A stretch of DNA of 64,000 nucleotides from Psoroptes ovis. Its lineage: Eukaryota; Arthropoda; Arachnida; Sarcoptiformes; Psoroptidae. Below, in pieces: positions 1 to 9,950 of the stretch. The DNA is taken from the NCBI GenBank assembly GCA_002943765.1, contig PQWQ01000006.1, positions 124,001 through 188,000 of the forward strand, read 5' to 3'. The notes beneath the pieces were generated by a model, which had not been told where the DNA came from, searched no databases, and saw only the letters and a list, made by a program, of their open reading frames with translations. Position 1 is the first letter of the stretch, and every line of letters starts with the position of its first letter. Position numbers and translations under genes: made by a program.

Positions 1-532
1 ACATCGCACAAAAAATACATTTCACATTGAATTGATTAAAAATTTCATGATTTACACGATTAACACTGATCAGCACACTGAATACAATGTATATCTATCA
101 TCGAAAGATATCATTTTTTATGGAATAAAATTACATGATTTTTTTAAATAAAACCACTTGAAACTCAATAAAATACAATTTCGAATAATAATTACGAATT
201 ATTCAATTTTTTTCATTTCTCGTTCAAAGATCATTTACCTTTAATTAATAATAAAAAAACAGAACACCTACCTACCTACCTGTCGATAATATTTTACTAC
301 TATATATAAGTTAATGGAAAATTAATGGTTGCCAGGGTGAAATAAATTAATTTATTGAATTTTTGTAAAAACACACCATCATCAAATAACCAATGTCAAG
401 TATAGACTATTTCCGTAATCAAAAGTGTATTGAGAAAAAAAAGTAATAAAAGTGTATATTTATCGATTAATTTTGAAGCATTTGAATATTAAAATTAGAA
501 TTTGAATATTAATATTAAAAAAATGAATGATG
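1..532. other. AT-rich intergenic DNA, no gene seen
   Basis: No open frame of useful length and no recognisable RNA gene. There is a short ACCT-type tandem (acctacctacctacctg) near 270-283. The last eight bases before 541 (533-540, atttacat) are the left copy of the target-site duplication of the adjacent transposon. Confidence 0.5.
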
Positions 533-540
533 ATTTACAT

Positions 541-1247
541 CAGTGATTCCCAAACTGAGCGACGTCGCTGCCCGATGAGCGATTTAAAGTTTTGATTCAG
601 AGTTTCAAAATTAAATTAAAGTGAATAAAAATTTCAAGAAACTCCCCGGGTTCAAGGTAGGTTTGTGAAAGTTTTTGGGAAGTCTCACATTTTGGTGGTT
701 TTGGTGGGAAAGTTTTAGGGAATAACCAACTTAGCATAGCATAACCTAACCTAACCTAACTCACCAACTTAGCACAGCATAACCTAACCTAACCTAACTC
801 ACCAACTTAGCACAGTATAACCTAACCTAACCTAACTCACCAACTTAGCACAGCATAACCTAACCTAACCTAACTCACCAACTTAGCACAGTATAACCTA
901 ACCTAACCTAACTCACCAACTTAGCACAGCATAACCTAACCTAACCTAACTCACCAACTTAGCACAGCATAACCTAACCTAACCTAACTCACCAACTTAG
1001 CACAGCATAACCTAACCTAACCTAACTCACCAACTTAGCACAGCATAACCTAACCTAACCTAACTCACCAACTTAGCACAGCACAACCTAACCTAACCTA
1101 ACTCACCAACTTAGCACAGCATAACCTAACCTAACCTAACTCACCAACTTAGCATAGCACAACCTAACCTAACCTAACTCACCAACTTAGCATAACCTAA
1201 CATAACTCACCAACAACTAATAGCCACAAAAAGTTTGGGAATCACTG
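541..1247. mobile_element. non-autonomous hAT-type DNA transposon (MITE-like) with internal satellite
   Basis: The element starts with CAGTGATTCCCAAACT (541-556) and ends with the exact reverse complement (1232-1247), a perfect 16-bp terminal inverted repeat. It is flanked by an identical 8-bp duplication, atttacat, at 533-540 and 1248-1255. An 8-bp target duplication and termini of the form CAGTG(G/A)TTCCCAAACT are typical of the hAT superfamily. There is no transposase frame inside, so it is non-autonomous. The left arm (557-723) is unique sequence and includes the perfect palindrome gcgacgtcgc at 559-568. The rest is a 38-bp satellite running to about 1214. The intact duplication and perfect ends suggest a fairly recent insertion. 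Confidence 0.9.
724..1214. repeat. 38-bp tandem satellite with telomere motif (CCTAA)3 in each unit
   Basis: About 12 full units and one decayed unit. Each contains cctaacctaacctaa plus a spacer of the type ctcaccaacttagcacagcata. The CCTAA blocks start at 745, 783, 821, 859, 897, 935, 973, 1011, 1049, 1087, 1125 and 1163, an exact 38-bp spacing. CCTAA is the complement of TTAGG, the canonical arthropod telomere repeat. Units differ only at a few spacer positions (agcacagcat, agcacagtat, agcatagcac), which points to recent amplification or homogenisation. The array lies wholly inside the hAT-type element, so it is not a chromosome end. Confidence 0.95.
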
Positions 1248-1255
1248 ATTTACAT

Positions 1256-2446
1256 GAATCTGAAGAATTCAAAATAAATTTCATTTCATTCATTTCTTTT
1301 TCTGTCTCTTTTTTTCGATCATATTTCAACAAATGTACATTTTTTTCGACCAGAAATTAAACATAAAAATTAATGACTGGAAAATAGCTAAATTTGGAAA
1401 TGGAAAAATCAAATGCAAACACCAAACATTGAAAAGCGCACACAACAAACACATTCAAACAATGAAATTCACATTAATTTTGCTTAATGATGCAAACACA
1501 ATTCATAATTGATGATAATAAAATAACAATGATAATTATTAACTTACCTGTTTGAAATTTTAAATTTTGAAATTGGAAAAATAATTATTCTCTTCTTCTT
1601 TATTCATTGATTTGATGATAATTTGATTTTGATCGATGTTTTTTCGCTTTATTGCTGCTTACATTAATGAAATGCTGTTTGTTACAATGTTTATTCACCT
1701 GAAATTGTTGTCGTTTTTTATTTGGAGGGGATTTCAATATGACATTGAAAACAACTAAAATACATTTCCATGATTATCAATAATGTATAACACACTCACA
1801 AACATACCACGAAGCATTATTTTCTTTGAATTAATTGATTGATTGTCTTCATAAGAAAAAATGCTTTTTTTTCAAATTCAAAAATCAGATTTTTTTTTCG
1901 TTTTCATCATTTCTTGGGCAAAAATCAATGAAAACTATTCATATTTGCCATTTGTTATACATTTCATGCATAATTTGTCATTTTGATTAAATGTCATCAT
2001 TATTGGCAAAAAACAAACAAATATACATTAAAATCTAAACATTTAAATTATAAATCAACATCAAATATCTTCTTTCTTTTATTTTTTGGCTTTCAAATGA
2101 CAATATTTCCACATATAATTTACCAATGATGAAAGACCTTTCGAATTACTGCCTCTACCCGTGTTATATCGAGTGATGTTTTTGGTGATTATGTGGATGC
2201 GTCCGAATTAAAAAGATACATGTGCACAAAGAGCATCGAAACAAAAAATATCGAAAAAAAACTCAAACACACCAAAACATTGTTTGACAATTAGTTTGAT
2301 TGATATGATTTTGATCAGAAATGATGAGGGTTCAATGAACATGATTGAATGTATCGTTTTTTTCTCTGAATTTGAATTTGTAGAATTTCAAATATCGATA
2401 CATTCACCTGCAATGATATTCTATGAGAATGAAATTATTAAATAAT
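1256..2446. other. intergenic AT-rich DNA
   Basis: No coding region is supported. A perfect consensus splice donor on the reverse strand (CAG|GTAAGT, with the exon ending at 1548) could mark an upstream untranslated exon of a gene leaving the window to the left. A CACCTGC box lies at 2405-2411. Confidence 0.4.
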
Positions 2447-2493
2447 TTTATTTGATCAAAAATTGCAGGGAAAATCACGATTCATTCATTAAT

Positions 2494-2904
2494 TCAATCG
2501 CTATCATCGTCATCATATTCGAAGAGCGGTCTACAATTTGTTCGATCATTGTTATGATTTTTATTGTTGGTGATTGTATTCACCTTATAATTGCATTTGT
2601 TATTAGTTTTTGATGATTCATTCATTATTTGTTGAATTAAATTCAATAATTGTTCATGCTGTTGTTTCATTTGTTTGTCATATAATGATTGTTGCTGTTT
2701 CATTTCTGAGATTATTGGCTCAAAATATTTACTGATTTGATTCTCAACCAAATGACAATAACGATTATCATCATTATGATCGTTTATTTTAAAATTTATT
2801 CCAGATTTCATATTTATCAATGGTAATGATTTTTGTTGTTGGTGTTGTTTTAACCATTTAGCCAATACTAAACGATTCGATTTTGGAGTAAAATTTTCAT
2901 TCAT
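2494..2904 (-). CDS. hypothetical protein, Q/N-rich with coiled-coil-like middle (136 aa)
   Basis: I do not recognise this protein. The reverse-strand frame begins at the ATG at 2904 in good context (gcaaaATGA). The frame extends ten codons further upstream, but only to a TTG. The N-terminus has a basic, moderately conserved-looking stretch (about residues 6-24, TPKSNRLVLAKWLKQ). Residues about 50-95 are rich in Q, E, K, L and M and could form a coiled coil. The C-terminus is asparagine-rich and ends in an acidic tail, EYDDDDSD. A reverse-strand AATAAA at 2447-2452, 42 bp past the stop, supports a genuine 3' end. It could be a complete intronless gene or the last exon of a longer one. The motif AGATGGCG (3068-3075, reverse) lies about 165 bp upstream of the ATG. 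Confidence 0.5.
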   Translation of the reverse strand: MNENFTPKSNRLVLAKWLKQHQQQKSLPLINMKSGINFKINDHNDDNRYCHLVENQISKYFEPIISEMKQQQSLYDKQMKQQHEQLLNLIQQIMNESSKTNNKCNYKVNTITNNKNHNNDRTNCRPLFEYDDDDSD

Positions 2905-3566
2905 TTTGCAAACAAAGCTATATGAATGAATCAACGATTTAATGGGTTAATTTATTGAGGAAAAATTAATTGATCGATGAATTATTATGTTTAATTCTCA
3001 ATTAAATGTGATCGAATTAAGATTTTTCAATTTTATTTACACATGATATTCTCAATTGAAAAGTTTCGCCATCTATGATCACTCACGAGATTAAGGCTGG
3101 ACTAACATGTTGGAGAAGCAAAGGCGAATTTTTTTTTTTTCATAGTTCCTACCACAAAATGAGGCGTCAACAAATTGGAAATTTTTAAAATTCGTTCGCG
3201 CGAAAAAAAATTTCGCATTTTTTATCAAAATGGTGGGGGAGCGAAATTCAAAAAGCACTATTTCTACCCACAGAGAATGACCCAAATAAGTTAGATTTTT
3301 AAATTTGAAAAAATTAATAATTTTCAAAATTGTGTCGAAATAGTGAAACCGCATCAGGGGCAATTTCTCCGGCGGATTACAAAAAAAGTTCTATTTTTTA
3401 TATAAAAACAGCGTGACACAAAAATTTACCAGCTAATTTTGTTCCTAGATGTAGAATTGTAATTTATTATGTTAGAATTCACATTTTACATATTTAAATG
3501 ATTAACATTTAATAATCTACACATATAATTTTTTACTATTATTTTTTGTTCTAAATATAATATATT
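2905..3566. other. intergenic, probable old repeat remnant at about 3090-3390
   Basis: The stretch 3090-3390 is visibly less AT-rich than its surroundings, with ttcgcgcgaa, gtgggggagcg and caggggcaatttctccggcgg. It has an open reverse frame of 90 codons but no recognisable protein. It resembles decayed transposon sequence, but I found no clean terminal repeats. Confidence 0.3.
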
Positions 3567-3569
3567 TTG

Positions 3570-4326
3570 TTTCTCAACACCAGAGATAAACTAAATCAAC
3601 ATGGTTTAACACACATCAAATCTAAAATCACAACACTGAAAAACATCACCACCGAAATCATGAAACTGTAGTCACTGTCACTTAGTGACACTGACATTGA
3701 TGGCTGTGACTAACAATTGAAAATTCATATTTCATATTGTAAATGAAATTTAATTTAATTTGTTTAATTGAATTTTAAATTTCAATATTTAAGTTCAGTT
3801 TCGCCTTAATTTTTATTCATAATTAAAATTTTTGTTTTTGTGTTTATTTTGTTTTGTATTGCTTTTGAACTTTTGAAAAAAGATAAGATCTCATTTTTTA
3901 TTTCTATATTGAAATATTTTTCTGTATATATAAAGCAAGTTTTTAAGACAATAAAATCATCCATTTAGCATCATTAGCAAATCAAACTAATTGATCGCTA
4001 CAAATCAAAGAATAGACAGCCAATAAACAGCGATACTTACAATTGATTACACAGGAGCTTTTGACAATGCTCGTTGGTACAACATCACTGACATCTTAGA
4101 CAACACAAATTTCCCACAACACGTAACAAAAATCACACAGAGTTTCTTAACTCACAAACAAATTATATTCGAATACTACAGAATTACAAATACAAAAACA
4201 CTATACAAAGGCTGCCCGCAGGGTAGTCCTTTGTCACCAGCATTGTGGAACATACTAATAAACACACTCCTGAATAATTTTGATATACCCAACGCCAACA
4301 TACACGCTTATGCAGATGACTTATGA
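3570..4326 (+). pseudogene. broken LINE (non-LTR retrotransposon) reverse transcriptase fragment
   Basis: Two stretches in the forward direction read as non-LTR reverse transcriptase. The first, about 3570-3668, contains LNQHGLTHIKSKITTL, matching the conserved QHGF..(G/K)(R/K)ST..L region before RT block A. The second, 4027-4323, contains TIDYTGAFDNARW (block A with its catalytic Asp), then KGCPQGSPLSPALWN (block B) and AYADDL (the catalytic YADD of block C), followed at once by a stop codon at 4324-4326. The two are separated by a 336-bp insertion with LTR features, and in-frame stops occur on both sides of it. No endonuclease domain, 5' part or poly(A) end was found, so this is a dead fragment of what was probably an R1/jockey-like element (clade uncertain). 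Confidence 0.85.
3667..4002 (+). mobile_element. possible solo LTR inserted in the LINE fragment
   Basis: This segment interrupts the RT reading. It starts TGTAG and ends CTACA, a 5-bp terminal inverted repeat of the usual LTR form TG...CA. It contains a TATA-like box (tatatataaa, 3925-3934) and an AATAAA signal at 3950-3955, 47 bp before its right end, in the order expected in an LTR. A small hairpin (tgtcac tta gtgaca) lies near the left end. I see no convincing 4-6 bp target duplication, so the boundaries and the class are tentative. Confidence 0.4.
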
Positions 4327-4397
4327 CAATTTTCACAGATGACAATTTTCATTTCATCTATTTTTTCCTTAAATAATTTTTGAAATATTACAATCTT

Positions 4398-4403
4398 TTT
4401 ATT
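4398..4403 (-). terminator. polyadenylation signal of mesh
   Basis: AATAAA on the reverse strand (tttatt on +), 53 bp beyond the mesh stop codon. Closely spaced AATAAA signals follow the other genes of the window too. Confidence 0.6.
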
Positions 4404-4455
4404 TTCCTAAACATGAATAAATGTGAAAATTTTGATGGGGAAATGTCTAAAAATT

Positions 4456-7400
4456 TTAAAAATGTACCGATTTTTCAGAATTTTCCGATTCTTCGATACC
4501 ATCTTGATGAATTATCGATTTAGGATGATTGTTCAGTGGCGGTGAAGGTGTTGAAAATTGAGACTCCATCTTCGGTAACAAATCATTCGTGTTATGATTA
4601 TTAATTGAATTTAATTCGACTTTTTCATCAACAATATCACCGCTAAGATATGATCTTTTATCATATTTTTTGTCATCAGATGATTCCATGAATGTTAATT
4701 TTGAATTTTTAGTTTTGGAAAAATTTTTCATGAAAAATATAGCCAAGAAGATAGCGATGAATGTAAAACAAATCGGTATAAGATAAATGAGCAATATCTG
4801 TAGCCAATACTCGAAAACAGGCATACAATATGGATCTTGTCCCCAACTCCAAAGACCATCTTCACGACAACGACGTGCTTCGTAACCAAGAAGACGATAA
4901 CCATCGATACAGCTAAATCTTACAATACTACCTGGCCAATAATGATTTTCACTTTTGCGGCCATTCAATGGTTTCTCTAAGGCTGGACATCGTATTATTG
5001 GTTCCGCTATAATTGAATGCATATTTTCAACACTGGCTTCTTCTTTTTTAGTATTTTCAGCATAACCATTATCACCTGTAGCCAAATAATCAAATTTGCA
5101 TGCGAATGAATCTGAACATATTTTTTCAACATCATCATAGTTATGAATTAGTTCTGCAATATCTTGATCAAATAATGGATTAAATTTAAAATCATCATAA
5201 TATGAATGTGATATCACATCATGAAAAAATAATGATTGTGATATATTTGTTCGTGATGTTTCGAATAAACGATAATTCATACCAAATCTCTTATGAATTT
5301 CTTCAATAGACATTTCATTTGATAATATTTCACCATTTGGTAACATGAAATCATCAAGAGGATTATTAGAGTAATGACCAAGTAATCCTTGTGTTGAATT
5401 TATGTATGTTATAGGCAAATATACATTCAATGTCAATGTACCACCAGCATTCACATACACTTCAACACCAGCACCTGAATCGAACATTGCAATTAGATGT
5501 GACATGTTTCGCATACCAGATGGTTGATATATGCTTGCGCCGCGTGTGTGAATCGTACGCATATTATCATCCCAATAAAATAAATATTCTTTATCTGCTA
5601 TTATAAATATTTGATTGAACCAACGACAACTTTCGGGTCGTATACGAAATTCAATAATCGAAGAAATGTTATCGCGCACAGACACAGCTGTCAATTGTGT
5701 TGCATCAACATGACCAGGTACTTGTTCGAAACGTCCATGTATATCAAGTTTATGTATGGGATTATTGGTACGAACTAAGGAATATTCACCACGTCCATTG
5801 AATGTGTAATTTACACGATCAAACGTAATAATATGTGGATCACCAAATATCGATGCAATCACTGGTGGTTGATATGAACTACAATCTTGCGTTGTACGGA
5901 AATAATTAAACATCATACATGTTTCACTATCATCTTCTTTCGGTGCCCATTTACAACAATAGTAGAATGGCATCACATCATGCTGCCAATATGATAGTGT
6001 AGGTGTCTGATTCAAATTTAGATGAAATTTAGTCATAGATTGAAAAAAAATAATTCTTTGATTTTACCTGCATTTGCATTTTGAATGGATGCTTGCCATA
6101 AACAAATGTTCTTGATGGTCTACCTGAATACATTGTGTCAGCACTGCGAATCAATTCGCCTAGATCATCGTAGCAACATTGCTGGCCAGATCCACCGATA
6201 CTAATAAATTAATCAATAAAATGAATGAAACTCTTTTTGAAAAAAAAACATACGATGGTCGAGTTGTGCGCACACAATGTTGTGCACCCAATTGTCTTTG
6301 ATCACATTTTTTATCAACCACATTGCACCTTTCATCTGGTGCAAATCGTCCTTTATCATGCAATGCTTGTGCTAATGTACATGGACAACGGAATAATGTT
6401 GTTGCAAAATATTCATTTTGTTCTTCACGTTCAAACCATTTGCGACAAAAATTTATTTGCCAGTTTGTTCGACCAAATTCACGACGCCAAAGATGTCGAA
6501 GTAACCATCCTAGTGGCATTGGTTGACTCCATTCTGTCATCGACAACACTTTATCAGTGATATTCACACCTATAAATCCGAAATGATAATCACCACGTTT
6601 CAGGTAATCAAATTCAGGCAATTGATTTAAATCCAATTCATATTTTCCAGTATTTGGTACGCCATGTACAATATCTAATATCCAATATACTTTCGGATAA
6701 AGTGTTTGATCTAATTCTTGGTATGCCCATATTCCAATCGTTACTGGTTCGTTTTCTTCACCAATATTTTCAGGTTTCCAATGGATAGTCAATATTTGTT
6801 GCGGTTCATCATCGATGAAATCGGGATTTTTTTCAACTAATTCAGTCGGATCAACCCAAACATCAAATTCTCGACGACTTTCAGGAGATTCTTCAAATAC
6901 ATTAAACAATGACAATGATAAATGAAATAAATGAATTATTTTATAACTTACGTATGTACTGACGAGTATAGAAATATGTTTTATCATCAACAGTGACAAT
7001 TAAATCAATATACCCTTCAAACATAATCACCGGGGTAATGCAAATGGCAACGTTTGTTGATATATAATGTCCTTTCACCAATATTGAATCAAAACGACAA
7101 GTTATGCGGCTTTCAGGTGAAAAACATGGACCAGTAACTTCTAACAATTCACCTCCAAGACTGCTAATATAATTGACTGATGTTGTTAAACCCATACGAT
7201 CAGGTAATGTTGGGTCTAATGATTTATCTACACAAGACCCAGGAAACAAAACATCATGCACCTGAAACACTGAACGTCCGGGTATATTATTGGCATAACC
7301 AATGAATGGTAGTAAAGAAATCCGTGGATTTTGAGAATATGGGACGAATTCAAATGAACGTGTTGAATTGCCAGCATTGAAACCAACAAATGCAGCTGGT

Positions 7401-8131
7401 CCATTCAATCCATCAAAATTATCAAGATGTGTGATCCATGTAATCCATTCATAATTGAAGAAAACAAATGTATCTTTTTCATCCGTACCGATCACCATTT
7501 GATATGTATTTGTTCTCAATGGTCTATCATAACGTCTATTAGGAAATGTCATATTTTTCCATGTTATTATTATTACAAATTTTGGGACGAAAGAACCAGA
7601 ACCAGCCATGGCTGTTTTAAAATTATCCAGAATCATTTCTTGTTCAGTTTTATTATCTAATTTTGCAACATTCACTAGTCTTAGATAGACACCAGATTCA
7701 GGTATTGATGATGGAATGTCTTGATGTGCGAAAAATATGGCCATCATTGATGGATCTTCTTCTAATTCTGTATCCTCTGGTACCGCTGGAAACGATATCG
7801 GAAATTGATAACTTTTCAATCCACGATTAAACGATACATAACCATCTTTGTGTATCCAAATGTAATGATATGCAAAACCAAAAAATGTCAAACGAAACGG
7901 TAATGGTTGATCATGAAATTGTTTCATTGAATTAATTTCACGTAAATAATCTTTTGATGAATAATTATACATTAATGGATATTTTTGATTGATCTGAAAT
8001 TTATCATCCCTTGATGGTGGTGGAAGCTCTTTGATGATCGGTTTCGGTTGATTCTCATCATTTTGTTCAATGTTTGATTGACACTTAATAATGACGAATA
8101 AATATAGAAGGAATAAAATTTTCAAAAACAT
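4456..8131 (-). CDS. mesh: Mesh-like septate-junction protein (NIDO-TIG-AMOP-VWD-sushi-TM), 4 exons
   Basis: Reverse-strand exons are 8131-6952, 6890-6254, 6200-6068 and 6006-4456. All introns are GT-AG and 53-61 bp long, and the phases close to 1166 aa. The ATG at 8131 opens a signal peptide (MFLKILFLLYLFVIIKC); the frame upstream reaches only a TTG. Domains: NIDO about 125-265, IPT/TIG about 322-390, cysteine-rich AMOP about 535-695 across exons 2-4 (QQCCYDD, YYCCKW), VWD from about 700 (GDPHI at 705-709), one sushi domain 990-1044, a transmembrane helix about 1051-1076, and a 90-residue cytoplasmic tail. This is the architecture of Drosophila Mesh and, without the NIDO domain, of vertebrate SUSD2. 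In flies Mesh builds smooth septate junctions of gut epithelium with Ssk and Tsp2A and binds commensal signals through Duox regulation. The role here is inferred by homology. Confidence 0.9.
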
Positions 8132-8326
8132 TCTTAATTCGTAGAAAACAGGAGATTTCAAAAAAATTAGAACGATGCATGCAAACAGAATCGAAAATAG
8201 GAATGATTAATCAAAAATTGACCAAAAAAAATAATTGAGGCAATAATATCGATGTCATCATCATAAATCAATCAATTGTCAAACATATGTAAACAAAATA
8301 AACAACAAACATCATTAATTTGAAAT

Positions 8327-8332
8327 TTTATT
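8327..8332 (-). terminator. polyadenylation signal of the small membrane-protein gene
   Basis: AATAAA on the reverse strand (tttatt on +), 73 bp past the stop at 8405. It lies before the mesh start codon at 8131, which supports the small ORF being a separate transcription unit rather than an upstream exon of mesh. Confidence 0.5.
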
Positions 8333-8404
8333 CTAATTATCGTTAAAATTATTACATTACATGTCAAAGAGTTTTCTTATCATTTCTTTTAAGTTGGGCT
8401 CAAT

Positions 8405-8671
8405 TTATCCATTAAATATCAATATTATAAGTGTTAATAAAATGATCAATATATAACCAAACAATATTGCTAAACGTGAATACCAGCGTGTTAGATAAAA
8501 ATAAAATATATCATATGGTGGTGGAAATTTATCTTGACAATCTTTTTCATATTTTTTACAATTACAAATGTTCCTTTTGATATTGGATGAATCATTCGTC
8601 GATGTTGACGTTGATGATGATGTTGTTGAAAATTCACAATCGCAACCACTGCAACGGAATGGTCGAACCAT
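8405..8671 (-). CDS. small cysteine-rich single-pass membrane protein with PPPY motif (88 aa)
   Basis: I do not recognise the family. The ATG at 8671 is in good context (taaaATGG). The N-terminal part has six cysteines (C7, C10, C12, C36, C38, C45; pattern CxxCxC ... CxC) around a Ser/Thr-rich linker. PPPY at 50-53 is a PY motif of the kind bound by WW domains of NEDD4-type ubiquitin ligases. A hydrophobic helix at about 67-87 ends one residue before the C-terminus, so the protein could be tail-anchored with the Cys/PY part in the cytosol. It lies upstream of mesh on the same strand and has its own AATAAA at 8327-8332. A 10-bp ggatggcgcc element lies about 165 bp upstream of the ATG. Function is unknown; adaptor or trafficking roles are only suggested by the PY motif plus membrane anchor. 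Confidence 0.6.
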   Translation of the reverse strand: MVRPFRCSGCDCEFSTTSSSTSTSTNDSSNIKRNICNCKKYEKDCQDKFPPPYDIFYFYLTRWYSRLAILFGYILIILLTLIILIFNG

Positions 8672-9603
8672 TTTACTCTGTTTCTTACTTCTCGTACAAA
8701 ATTAGTGACTACTATAATTTGAATTTCAGTCAATATTATGAAGACTAATCAATTTAATCTTGAAAATTTCAAATTAAACCCTAGTAATCGTATTTTTTTC
8801 TGTTTCAAAAGTTCTCAAATTAAATTACGAATCATTGGATGGCGCCAAATAATTCAAAATTCTCCACAAAATCAAAAATAAAATTTTCCAAAATTTAGAA
8901 AAATGTGGACCAAAAAAATATTAATACATTGATAATATTTTATTGATGACAAATTAATGATTTGTGATTACGAGAGGAAAAACAAAAAAAAAAAAAAAAA
9001 ACAAGAAAAAATTATTACAAATTTTCAATGAAAAATTTGGATCATTAAATAACATTGAACAAAACATTAATATTTGGATATTTTTTCTCATTTGAATTCA
9101 ATAATACAAATTGAAATTGAATTTTTTTGGTAAATGAAAAATATCGAAGAAGAAATTGCATATATTTCAATTGTTTTTGTTGCTGGTGTTCATTTATTTA
9201 AACATTATTTAATGATTCAATGAAGATAAAAAAACAAATTTTCAATTATTCTGTTGATATCATCATCATCAGCAGAAAAAGGAAAAACACGAACAGATAT
9301 GAAAAAATGTTTCACATTTGAAATAATATTAATAATCAATGATAATAATCATAATAAATGCAGATATTTTTCTTAGTTATTTTCAATAAAAACGAAATAA
9401 AAATAAATAATTTTGAGCCAAAAAAATTCAGGGAAAATGAAAATAAAATCATTTGAAAATGATGACCATTGGTCACGCGATAAAACACCACCTTACCGGT
9501 TTGAAAAATATGAATATTTGTTGGCAAAATTCATCGAAAACATTTAGAATTCAATTTTCATATGCATTTCATACGCATACAAATTGAATGTATTATTGCA
9601 GGT
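8672..9603. other. intergenic AT-rich DNA
   Basis: No gene supported. It contains homopolymer A tracts (around 8986-9001) and low-complexity AT sequence. GGATGGCGCC at 8837-8846 is a candidate promoter element of the gene ending at 8405. Confidence 0.4.
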
Positions 9604-9940
9604 AAGCCAACTTTTATTAGATAACTTTACTAGTCAATGGAAGAGGCCATTTTTTGCTACAAAAATTTTTGGTGAACTTTTGGCACCCAAAATAATCAAA
9701 AATTCCATACTTTACCCTGTCCATGATCCATAAGCTCTTTGAACTCATCAATCTCCATTTTGATCATGGAAACTTGTCAATGCAACATTTGTACCATCAT
9801 TAACCAATGGCCAATTAACTTGATGAACTTGAATTTAAAAATTGATGTTATTTGATTTTTTGCTTTCATTTGAAAGGACATCGTAAGAAAACATTACGCG
9901 AAAATTCAAAGCAAATAAAATCTATCGACAAAGTTGGCTT
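9604..9940. mobile_element. possible short MITE-like element
   Basis: AAGCCAACTTT (9604-9614) is matched by its exact reverse complement AAAGTTGGCTT (9930-9940), giving an 11-bp inverted repeat around about 315 bp of less AT-rich sequence. The hexamer ttgcag occurs just outside both ends (9596-9601 and 9945-9950) and could be a target duplication if the true ends lie a few bases further out. There is no coding content. With a single copy in the window the assignment remains weak. Confidence 0.3.
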
Positions 9941-9950
9941 TTTTTTGCAG

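Noticed and set aside
745..1200. Telomere or chromosome end
   Set aside because: The CCTAA blocks are interrupted every 38 bp by a spacer and are enclosed by transposon ends with a target duplication, with unique sequence on both sides.
3091..3363. 90-codon reverse ORF as a gene
   Set aside because: Phe/Lys-rich translation of a repeat-like patch, no family resemblance, no poly(A) signal or splice context.
6225..6560. Forward ORFs opposite the mesh AMOP exon
   Set aside because: They are antisense shadows; the reverse frame has the conserved cysteines and correct splice phases.
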